A stretch of DNA of 64,000 bases, taken from assembly GCA_000296795.1 (NCBI GenBank), contig BAFH01000002.1, forward strand, positions 652,686 to 716,685, given 5' to 3'. The notes under the pieces were generated by a model. The model was not told the origin of the DNA. It saw nothing but the letters and a program-made list of their open reading frames with translations, and searched no databases. Shown here in pieces: positions 1-6,518 of the stretch. The stretch is from Candidatus Jettenia caeni. GTDB lineage: Bacteria; Planctomycetota; Brocadiia; Brocadiales; Brocadiaceae. How positions within the stretch are numbered: the first letter of the stretch is position 1; each line of letters begins with the position of its first letter. The position numbers were made by a program, and so were the translations under genes.

Positions 1-872
1 TACTTTATGAGAAGATCAGATGTGATCTTAGTAACTCCTGGTGGCAAATTGTTAAAGAGATCATAGCAGAGAACCTGAAGCTGCACAGGTTCAACAAATT
101 GTCCAATGGTATCTTTTGAACCTTTTACCCTGATCTTAAGCAATTCTTCCACAAGATGTTCAGCTACCCCTTCTGCAAATGTGTAGCCAGTGCCATCTAA
201 TGGCTTGCTGACCGCTTCGCATGCCGCTTTTTCTCTTAAACGCTCTAACGGATAACGGATACGTAGCCTTTTGGGCAGGAAATCGACATAAGGGTCTAAA
301 TTTGCAAGAAAATCTTCTCTGATGATAAATAGAACTCGTAATAGATGATCAGCCTCAAGGGCGGAGTTTACTTGACGAAAAAAATCTTCTCGTTCCTTCC
401 AATGTTCTGGATATGAAGTAAATATTTCCTCGAATTGATCGAAAATGGCTACTCTCAAAACTGGACGATCTTTTTTATCCTTTCCACGTTTGAATTTTTC
501 CAAAAAGGTTATAAGAGAGAAGGAGAGAAGCGATCTGGGATTTTCAATCTCTCCTACCCAGCTCGACAAAGTGTTAAAGACGTAGATGTTAAATTTTTCT
601 TTGGGATCCAGATCTTCTGGCTCAAAGCCATGCACCCTAGCAACAGGGAGCACTTGACACTTATCAGCCTTGAGTAGAGGAATGACTCCAGCATTCATGA
701 GTGATGTCTTGCCAGCTCCTGACTGGGCATAAAGTAGAACTGTACGATGGGCAATAATGAGAGACGCAAGTTCTTCTATTTCACGATCACGCCCAAAAAA
801 CGGGCATGGATCTTCCTCTTTAAAAGGACGTGGTCCCGGGTAAGGATTAATATTCGTTGTTTTACCAAACAT
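1..872 (-). CDS. nSTAND1-type P-loop ATPase (partial, C-terminus beyond window)
   Basis: The protein starts at the ATG at 872. Its first residues match the nSTAND1 signature: PYPGPRPFKEEDPCPFFGRD, then E-x-x-E-L. A Walker A, SGAGKTSLMNAG, follows at about residues 46-57, and a Walker B-like VAIFDQFEE with acidic residues lies further on. STAND ATPases are oligomerising sensors that switch effector domains on. The ribosome site GGAGG overlaps the stop of the upstream SIR2 gene, leaving 8 bp between the genes, so translation is probably coupled. The C-terminal sensor region lies outside the window. Family call from sequence; a defence role is inferred from context. Confidence 0.85.
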   Translation of the reverse strand, partial: MFGKTTNINPYPGPRPFKEEDPCPFFGRDREIEELASLIIAHRTVLLYAQSGAGKTSLMNAGVIPLLKADKCQVLPVARVHGFEPEDLDPKEKFNIYVFNTLSSWVGEIENPRSLLSFSLITFLEKFKRGKDKKDRPVLRVAIFDQFEEIFTSYPEHWKEREDFFRQVNSALEADHLLRVLFIIREDFLANLDPYVDFLPKRLRIRYPLERLREKAACEAVSKPLDGTGYTFAEGVAEHLVEELLKIRVKGSKDTIGQFVEPVQLQVLCYDLFNNLPPGVTKITSDLLIK

Positions 873-880
873 AGGAAAAT

Positions 881-1765
881 TTACCTCCAGTGTTTTCGGA
901 ATTCAATTGCAAACTCTTTGGCATTTCCCCAGTAAACTCGAATTTTCATATTGCCAAAATACTTCTCAAGATACTCTTTTTGTTTTTTCCAACCCTTAGT
1001 CGAACTGTTAGGAGGTATCTGAACGGATAGGGTAAAGCTACGCACGCTTGATTCTATAGATTCGACTAAGCCTTTGAAAATTACACGGAAATTCATGTCA
1101 GCCATCCGATACCCAATAAAGAGAAGAGATCCCCGTGAGAGAGCACACTGGATAATCGGAGGAATAAGCTGCTGCAGATTGTTTCTGGAGATATTTACTA
1201 GAAAGTCGAGATAATCATCTTCGCTAATAACTATAGATTCCGGTACCTTATCGTGACCATGCAAATGAAATACAACAGGGTTTTTCTCTGTAGGTTTAAA
1301 CCCTTCATCAAAAATGGAGGGTAAATCTTTGACATGCTTATTCCAACGACACAATTCTCGTTCCGGACTCTTATTATAAACGTTTAGAGCCCTGATAATT
1401 AGATCATCATAATTGGTAGTCATATAAATGCGGAAAGGCATTTCTGCAAGGAGACTGAGAATTTCATCAGGAGCTCTAAAAAAATTAGATAACTCAGCTT
1501 CTTTTTGCTGAAGTCGTTCCTTAAGTACCCTCAGAATTTCTTTCTTAGGAAACATAGGACTGCTTTTTGTCGCTAAAAATTGAGCAACTCGAATAAGATC
1601 TTCTTTAGAAGAATCTTTGAATGGATATTCATGCTTATTCGCAAGTTCTGTAGCAACCTCGCGGCCAAGAGGGAGAATATCTCCATTGGCTCCAGCCCCC
1701 AGAAATGGGATGCATTTACCATCCTTTATATCAGTAATAAGATCTTGCCATTCCATTTCTTCCAT
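881..1765 (-). CDS. SIR2-like domain protein (putative NAD-consuming effector)
   Basis: The protein has about 294 residues. It carries the SIR2 nucleotide-binding loop FLGAGAN near residues 21-27, the TTNYDDL motif with the conserved Asn, the HLHGH segment with the catalytic His, and a late GYRMADMNF motif. This pattern is typical of bacterial SIR2-like effectors (NAD hydrolases of several antiphage systems) rather than of zinc-binding protein deacetylases; no CxxC zinc pairs are visible. The ATG at 1765 is preferred because GAGGAG lies 7 bases upstream, although an in-frame TTG extends the frame to 1780. It sits directly upstream of the nSTAND ATPase. NADase activity is inferred, not shown. 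Confidence 0.8.
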   Translation of the reverse strand: MEEMEWQDLITDIKDGKCIPFLGAGANGDILPLGREVATELANKHEYPFKDSSKEDLIRVAQFLATKSSPMFPKKEILRVLKERLQQKEAELSNFFRAPDEILSLLAEMPFRIYMTTNYDDLIIRALNVYNKSPERELCRWNKHVKDLPSIFDEGFKPTEKNPVVFHLHGHDKVPESIVISEDDYLDFLVNISRNNLQQLIPPIIQCALSRGSLLFIGYRMADMNFRVIFKGLVESIESSVRSFTLSVQIPPNSSTKGWKKQKEYLEKYFGNMKIRVYWGNAKEFAIEFRKHWR

Positions 1766-1885
1766 TATTGTGCTCCTCAAAATATTTTTTGTTATGATCT
1801 TTTTCTAATGTGTTTGACATTTAAAACCACTAATTAGCTATAACTAGGCATAAGCCCAACAGCAACACTGTTTTTATGAAAAATG

Positions 1886-2515
1886 TTATTGTTGCTTTTC
1901 CTTTGTATCTTCTTGTTTTTCCTTAGAAGTACCTTCCATTTGTTTTTCAGTAATGCGATCTTTTCCTTTTTCCGGCTTGGTAAGCAAGGTCTCTGATACT
2001 TCTTTCAGTTTCAGTATGGCCTGTTCTGAAAACAATCCTGCCAAAGCAGCCATTGCCATAAAACCAAAGGGGCTGGTTTCTCCCGTTTCCGCATGAGGGA
2101 AAAAACCTCCACGAATAATGAGATAAAAGAGGAGTCCAAGGGTTGCTCCAATGAAGGGTAGCATAATATACATAGCAAGCCAACTCCACACGAGTTCCCG
2201 ATTGCCTACATACTTATAAAATGATCTGAGGGCATGAACCAGACTGCCAAGCGCACCTGAAAGGGTTACAATAAGGATAGCACATAGCTCATTCGGAATT
2301 TTGATTGAAAATACCGAGAAAAGAAAGGTTACTGTTCGATCAGGATTTAGTTCATTTGACCTGGATGGCCAGAGTGTTATAATGCCATACAGAAGGAGAC
2401 CAGAGAAAATGATAAGGTATGCCATAGTTGAAGCAATACCTATTATACCAACCGGCTTATCACCTATTTTCTTAAGTTCCTGATCTTCAGTAGTTTTATC
2501 AGATATGCCTGCCAT
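1886..2515 (-). CDS. Four-helix membrane protein of the SIR2/STAND operon
   Basis: This is a hypothetical membrane protein of 209 residues if it starts at the ATG at 2515; an upstream ATG at 2596 adds 27 basic residues. It has four hydrophobic stretches: IIGIASTMAYLIIFSGLLLY, a second around ELCAILIVTLSGALGSL, a third around LAMYIMLPFIGATLGLLFYL, and a shorter one around GFMAMAALAGLF. The tail is highly charged and Lys/Glu/Gln-rich. A gap of about 120 bp separates it from the SIR2 gene, so it probably belongs to the same operon. It could be the membrane component of a conflict system, but no named family was recognised with certainty. Confidence 0.65.
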   Translation of the reverse strand: MAGISDKTTEDQELKKIGDKPVGIIGIASTMAYLIIFSGLLLYGIITLWPSRSNELNPDRTVTFLFSVFSIKIPNELCAILIVTLSGALGSLVHALRSFYKYVGNRELVWSWLAMYIMLPFIGATLGLLFYLIIRGGFFPHAETGETSPFGFMAMAALAGLFSEQAILKLKEVSETLLTKPEKGKDRITEKQMEGTSKEKQEDTKEKQQ

Positions 2516-2982
2516 TTTTATCCTCAATTTTGTAAAAGAAGAAAGAGATTGCTTAGGAAAAAGCCATCGCAACGACAGGTTGTGGATTCGCTTCATTCAC
2601 TCCCCGCCCTTACGGGTCCAATTTTGCAAATTGAACCCGTATATTTTGCATGGTCGCTAGTTCATAGCGTTTTCATAGTTAAACATAGGGGAATATTCCA
2701 AATTGAGGATTCAGGTTAGAAACCTGAATCCGTCCAGAGAATTATAGTATATCCTACTTTTGCACAAGCTCTTTAGGGTTACCTAGCAAGACTAAAGCCT
2801 TGCCCTACATCGATTCCGTTTTTTCATCAGGAGAGACTATAAGATTTTACGTCTCTACTGCCCAAGGTAGTCATGTATAACTCATGTAAATACCGAGTGA
2901 AAGAATAATGACCAGGAATATTTCTTGGTAAGTTGTCTATAGTAGTCATTCCTATCTCCGCCCAGGGCCTTGTTGATATCCT
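2516..2982. other. Non-coding stretch with two hairpins and a dispersed-repeat end
   Basis: No convincing gene. It holds an imperfect palindrome at 2611-2641 (TACGGGT-c-CAATTT, loop TGC, complementary arm) and a perfect 11-bp hairpin with a 3-base loop at 2707-2731 (GGATTCAGGTT/AACCTGAATCC). The segment around 2773-2812 ends in TTGCCCTAC, the same end as the small repeat at 11569-11642. The interval splits the minus-strand operon and suggests repeat insertion between its genes. Confidence 0.55.
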
Positions 2983-3954
2983 TTATTTATCCACATCTTT
3001 GACCTTCTGCCTTATTTCTCGCTTATTTGCTGGTTCTATTGATTTGGGTGTAGTACCTTCAGAATTTCCTGCAAGTGTAGTATTTCCAAGTATTTTTTGT
3101 AAAAGTATATCCTTCTTACTTGAATCGGCAACTTCTACACGAGTAAGACGCTGGCCTGCAATAGATTCTAATTCGGAGAGGAGATAATCTACCTGTTCAC
3201 TAGATAACAACGGCGCTGTTGCTACATCGTTATTTATCATTTCTCTCAATTCCCCCTGTCCATTGAGCGATTTTTGCAGCATTTGAAGCAATTTTTCTGC
3301 ATGAGATTGCGACGTAATTGATGTTTTATTTTTCTTTATGTCGTAGAGCAACTCTTTACCGGTATTGAAATTAATTGTTTGCGCACGTGGTATAATAACT
3401 TCACCAACTGCTTTTGACATCGAGGTGAGATTTGCTGCCTTTTCTTTATCCTTAGATTTTAATGCTGTAAGCAATGTATCGTAGCTAGTCTGACTTAGGT
3501 CAATATGTACAGAACTAACATTCTTGTTAATCTCTACAATAAGATAGGTGTTATCGATATAAGGCCTATTTTTCTTTTCCTTTTTAATATTTCCCTCCTC
3601 ATCTATTACTTTAATATCATCAAATTTAGTCTTCCAACAAACTATCCCTTCGTTCTCATCGAGAGCTAGTTCGTCCCATGGAATATTACTCTCCTGATTT
3701 TCCTTTCGGTCACATCGTATGATGACGTAGTTTCCGGCTTCAAGGTTAAAATGGCTTAAATTATCTAACCCACCTTTTGGATCCAGCACCATGGAGTATC
3801 TGAATTCAATATCATTCAGATCAGTGTTTACTAAAGCCTGACCAAATCCATTTAACAATTTTAATATTGGAGAAGCAGGAGGGTAAGCCATCGAGCCTAC
3901 ATCAGCTAAGCCCTGCAACAAGGCCTTAATTTGGTCTGAGTTTGTGTCGAGCAA
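2983..3954 (-). CDS. Uncharacterised protein linked to the SIR2/STAND operon (start doubtful)
   Basis: A soluble protein of 323 residues from a TTG at 3954, with no signal peptide or membrane segment. Its middle is beta-rich (around LEAGNYVIIRCDRKEN), and its C-terminal third is helical and charged. No family recognised. The TTG lacks a ribosome site and lies three codons after an in-frame TAG (3961-3963) that ends the preceding ORF. The minus-strand interval from about 4045 to 3945 also has an open frame (NNMPIYGPIEYDGASFAF, then RIAIFARH) that reads more like protein than the annotated frame. The true N-terminus is therefore probably upstream and broken by frameshifts. Confidence 0.5.
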   Translation of the reverse strand: MLDTNSDQIKALLQGLADVGSMAYPPASPILKLLNGFGQALVNTDLNDIEFRYSMVLDPKGGLDNLSHFNLEAGNYVIIRCDRKENQESNIPWDELALDENEGIVCWKTKFDDIKVIDEEGNIKKEKKNRPYIDNTYLIVEINKNVSSVHIDLSQTSYDTLLTALKSKDKEKAANLTSMSKAVGEVIIPRAQTINFNTGKELLYDIKKNKTSITSQSHAEKLLQMLQKSLNGQGELREMINNDVATAPLLSSEQVDYLLSELESIAGQRLTRVEVADSSKKDILLQKILGNTTLAGNSEGTTPKSIEPANKREIRQKVKDVDK

Positions 3955-3960
3955 AGATTG

Positions 3961-4356
3961 CTATACGAAAAGCGAAAGATGCACCGTCATATTCGATAGG
4001 GCCATAGATAGGCATGTTGTTGAAATTGAGAAACTGACCTTTAATTGGCCTTCAGTCACTCCATAATATTTCTGGGAAGAACCGGTTTCCCACCCGGTTA
4101 TAAATCCTTTCTCAGCAAGCATTTCAAGGGCTTCCTGAACCTTTGATTTTTCTTGTTCTATAACAACCACCTTTGGAATCCACCATTTGAGAATACCGTC
4201 TATCGTATCCTTTGCATCCGGGTTTCTCATGAGATAATGAAGGATATCCCAGATTACTATTTGATTGCTATCAGGTAAGTGATTTTCACCCAAAGGATAC
4301 TGCCTTTCCCTTGTAGTTGAATTGTTTCTGTCTAAAGCTGATAATTTTAATCGCAA
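3961..4356 (-). CDS. Winged-helix-like small protein, probably truncated or frameshifted
   Basis: The product is 131 residues from a TTG at 4356. The central part (IVIWDILHYLMRNPDAKDTI, then a helix and EALEMLAEKGFITGWETG followed by KYYGVTEGQ) looks like a winged helix-turn-helix with its wing. After GQL the sequence becomes low-quality (Ser/Thr-rich) up to a TAG at 3961. The start codon lies inside the left end of the 430-bp repeat, so the original 5' end may have been lost. It is in the same frame as the next gene (2983-3954), separated only by the TAG. A regulator or the N-terminal part of a larger operon protein are both possible. Confidence 0.5.
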   Translation of the reverse strand: MRLKLSALDRNNSTTRERQYPLGENHLPDSNQIVIWDILHYLMRNPDAKDTIDGILKWWIPKVVVIEQEKSKVQEALEMLAEKGFITGWETGSSQKYYGVTEGQLKVSFSISTTCLSMALSNMTVHLSLFV

Positions 4357-4770
4357 GGGAAATGCCAGGAAATTCCGTGACGGTTGAGTTTGCTGTAGAA
4401 AGAATTCACCGGAGAGGACGCAGAGGGCACGGAGTTTTTTATAAAGAGAGAAACAGATAAAAAGGAAGTTTTTGTATGATAATGGGTTAGATTACATGCA
4501 ACGATTTTCTCGGTACTGAATATTTAAAAAAATTTTTTCCCGTAATAAAAACCAAATAATTATTTTTTCCCTTTTCAAGACCTTACAACTATTGAGTAAG
4601 TGCGGTTTTTTTGCCGCAGGGGTTTTTAGGCAAATTCCAGGAAATTGCTGAAAATACAAGGGAAAGAGGGGTGAGGAGAATTTACCTCAGGGGGTGGTAT
4701 TGTTTGCCGCAGTTGTGCTCAGGAATATTATTGGGACACAGATTTGCGCAGATGAATAAGATAAAAGTAA
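4338..4770. repeat. ~430-bp dispersed direct repeat, copy 1
   Basis: It aligns almost end to end with 8522-8952 at a constant offset near 4184, with small indels. Shared blocks include GCAAGGGAAATGCC, an 'accg(c)agaggacrcagaggg'-like segment, the mini-hairpin TGCGG-Tn-CCGCA, GAGGGGTGAGGAGAATTT-like text in slightly diverged form, and GTTGTGCTCAGGAATATTA. No open frame is conserved between the copies, so it is a non-coding repeat. Similar 'cgcagagg...' and 'acgcagat...' words occur in dispersed repeats of many environmental bacteria. Confidence 0.8.
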
Positions 4771-4945
4771 CATTTTAGTTTTGAAAAAACCCGGTTAAAT
4801 TTGATGCGATTGCCCTGCCAGCATAGCTGATGGTCTTGATTCTTCAATAGGCATGAGGGAAAGAAAAAGAACTTAATCTCACTCATCTCTCCGGTGCTCA
4901 GCAACATCCTTCTGCAGGAAATTAAATTTGGATTCTTTGTTGTAC

Positions 4946-4974
4946 TTGATAAGCGATTACGAATGTAGTATATT
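4946..4974 (+). promoter_or_regulatory. Sigma70-like promoter for the PIN/UPF0175 pair, possibly leaderless
   Basis: TTGATA, a 17-bp spacer, then TATATT. The -10 box ends 6 bases before the ATG at 4981, so transcription would start at or next to the start codon. No ribosome site is visible, which fits a leaderless transcript. Confidence 0.4.
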
Positions 4975-4980
4975 GTAAAC

Positions 4981-5475
4981 ATGGGAATCGTCTTTGATGC
5001 CTCAACGCTCATTCTGCTTGCAAAAATAGAACTGTTACGGGAAATAACAGAAGAGGTAGAAGTTATTATTCCAGAGAAGGTGAAGTCTGAGTGCCTTTTA
5101 AAAGAAAGTATAGATGGTACACTGATTTCAACCCTTATCAACGAAAAAAAGATTCGTGTGAAAAAGGCAGGAAATGGAGAGGCAATGAAAAAGATTCGGC
5201 ATGATTTCAGGATAGAAGCTGGGGAAGCTGAAGTCCTTTGGTTGGCTAGAAGGCTTGATTGTGTGATAGCAGTAGATGATGGACCGACATTAAAGGCATG
5301 TAAAATTATCGGTCAGCAATTCACAACCGCAATTCATCTTCTTTTAAATCTTGCAGTACGGAATAGATTGGAAAAATCCATGGCTTTGGCGAAGCTTGAG
5401 AAACTATCTGTCTATGGTAGATACAGTAAAAAAATAATTGAGGATGCTACTCAACGTCTGAAAGGAGGAAACTGA
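4981..5475 (+). CDS. PIN-domain ribonuclease toxin
   Basis: A protein of 164 residues with the PIN layout: an N-terminal acidic residue in IVFDASTLILLAKI, a central acidic cluster EAGEAEVLWLARRL, and a C-terminal VIAVDDGPTLKAC followed by GQQFTTAIHLL. PIN toxins are metal-dependent RNases. The gene overlaps the following UPF0175 gene by one base (TGATG at 5473-5477), with the toxin first, an order common for the DUF3368/UPF0175 type of toxin-antitoxin pair. AAAGGAGGAA just before the overlap serves the second gene. The target RNA is unknown. Confidence 0.8.
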   Translation: MGIVFDASTLILLAKIELLREITEEVEVIIPEKVKSECLLKESIDGTLISTLINEKKIRVKKAGNGEAMKKIRHDFRIEAGEAEVLWLARRLDCVIAVDDGPTLKACKIIGQQFTTAIHLLLNLAVRNRLEKSMALAKLEKLSVYGRYSKKIIEDATQRLKGGN

Positions 5476-5765
5476 TGGGGGTTATAAGCCTGAGATTAAA
5501 AGATAAAGATTTGGAGAGGATTGAAGAACTTTCCAAACTTGAACACAAGGATAAGTCAACGATAGCCAGAGAGCTTCTTGAATACGGCTGGGAGTTTTTG
5601 ATGATCAGATATTATAAGGAAAGAAAATTATCCTTAGAGGGATTCGCCAGAAAGCTTGATGTTTCAATAAGCGAAGCAATAGACTTATTGGCCAAACTTG
5701 GAATAGAAGCACCGATAGAATTCGATGAGTATCTGAAAGGTTTTGAGGTTTTTAGAGGTAAATAA
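5475..5765 (+). CDS. UPF0175/RHH-like antitoxin
   Basis: A protein of 96 residues. The N-terminal part (ISLRLKDKDLERIEELSKLE, then DKSTIARELLEYGW) looks like a ribbon-helix-helix DNA-binding unit. The C-terminal part (LSLEGFARKLDVSISEAIDL, then LAKLGI) matches the UPF0175 helix-turn-helix-like region. It follows the PIN toxin with a one-base overlap and a strong AAAGGAGG ribosome site, so it is probably the DNA-binding antitoxin and autoregulator. A truncated copy lies 530 bp downstream. Confidence 0.8.
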   Translation: MGVISLRLKDKDLERIEELSKLEHKDKSTIARELLEYGWEFLMIRYYKERKLSLEGFARKLDVSISEAIDLLAKLGIEAPIEFDEYLKGFEVFRGK

Positions 5766-5783
5766 GATGATATAAGAATTCAA

Positions 5784-6014
5784 ATCAGGAGACAGCAGTT
5801 ACTGCCTCATCCAGTGCTGTAGCAATAGCACTGGCATTGCTTATAGCAACTGCAGCAGCAAGTCTAACACAGAAGCTGCAACTCCTATAATCTTGTTGAC
5901 CTGCTTAAGCCTGTAAACAACTTGATCCATGCCGCTTGTTGTTCGACGGATGCTGCCTGTCGTACTATGTGAAATCCAGCCTTTTTAAGAAGCGTAATGA
6001 GTTTGTCTCCTGAT
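5784..6014. repeat. 231-bp segment bounded by 11-bp perfect inverted repeats
   Basis: The left end is ATCAGGAGACA (5784-5794) and the right end TGTCTCCTGAT (6004-6014), exact reverse complements. The segment carries only degenerate minus-strand coding fragments and ends 5 bp before the truncated antitoxin copy. It may be a small non-autonomous element or a relic of rearrangement. No transposase was seen. Confidence 0.45.
5785..6013 (-). pseudogene. Decayed minus-strand gene fragments (HicA-like start plus helical tail)
   Basis: Reading from 6013, SGDKLITLLKKAGFHIVRQ resembles the N-terminus of HicA (YcfA-like) mRNA-interferase toxins. A frame change then gives GSIRRTTSGMDQVVYRLKQ, then VNKIIGVAASV. 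Another gives LAAAVAISNASAIATALDEA, then VTAVS and a TGA at 5785. No start codon is present and at least two frame changes are needed. This is debris of one or two genes; the HicA call rests on a short stretch only. Confidence 0.45.
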
Positions 6015-6016
6015 AA

Positions 6017-6178
6017 TACCTGAGATTAAAAGATAAAGATTTGGAGAGGATTGAAGAACTTTCCAAACTTGAACATAAGGATAAGTCAACGATAGCCAGA
6101 GAGCTTCTTGAATACGGCTGGGAGTTTTTGATGATCAGATATTACAAGGAGAGGAAACTATTTCATTGGAAAACTTAA
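6017..6178 (+). pseudogene. Truncated second copy of the UPF0175 antitoxin
   Basis: Bases 6019-6160 repeat 5489-5630 (inside the intact antitoxin gene) with only a few substitutions, at a fixed offset of 530 bp. The copy lacks a start codon (a TAA precedes it in frame), keeps about 47 codons up to YYKERKL, then runs into unrelated sequence and stops at 6176-6178. The junction lies within 20 bp of the 3' end of the chagasin-like gene, so it marks a recombination boundary. Confidence 0.8.
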
Positions 6179-6507
6179 GGCAATACGATCACATCTATGT
6201 CATGTTGGGCCATTGGTATTTCAGGTGTCCATGGCCTGACCAATCGGAGATGACAACGAGCGGTGCCTGGCCGTCTACCAGTAACAGTAAGTGTAACAGG
6301 CGCCGGCTCGTTGGTTGGCGGTTCTTTCCGTTGAGGCGCAGGGCCGATTTTTATCTGAACAGTAGCTGCATCGCGGTTACCACCTATTACTGCAACCTGC
6401 CAGACATAACCGGCACTGGCAACCGATTGAAGAGGCACCCGGACTTCTGTACCGACCCGCACCTCTAGGCGATGCGGAAGTTTTTCAACGTATGATGTTC
6501 CGTTCAT
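6175..6507 (-). CDS. Chagasin-like (MEROPS I42) cysteine peptidase inhibitor
   Basis: A protein of 110 residues without a signal peptide. It shows the chagasin layout: an N-terminal strand (LEVRVGTEVRVPLQSVASAG, then YVW) matching the NPTTGYxW loop, and a late strand plus loop VTGRRPGTARCHLRLVRPW, where the RPW triplet corresponds to the RPWE loop that enters the active site of papain-type enzymes. The middle GxGG loop is poorly conserved. It begins 11 bp after the stop of the papain-like peptidase gene on the same strand, so the pair is probably co-transcribed, and inhibitor and peptidase families match biochemically. Function as inhibitor of its neighbour is inferred. Confidence 0.75.
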   Translation of the reverse strand: MNGTSYVEKLPHRLEVRVGTEVRVPLQSVASAGYVWQVAVIGGNRDAATVQIKIGPAPQRKEPPTNEPAPVTLTVTGRRPGTARCHLRLVRPWTPEIPMAQHDIDVIVLP

Positions 6508-6518
6508 ATCTAGTCAAC

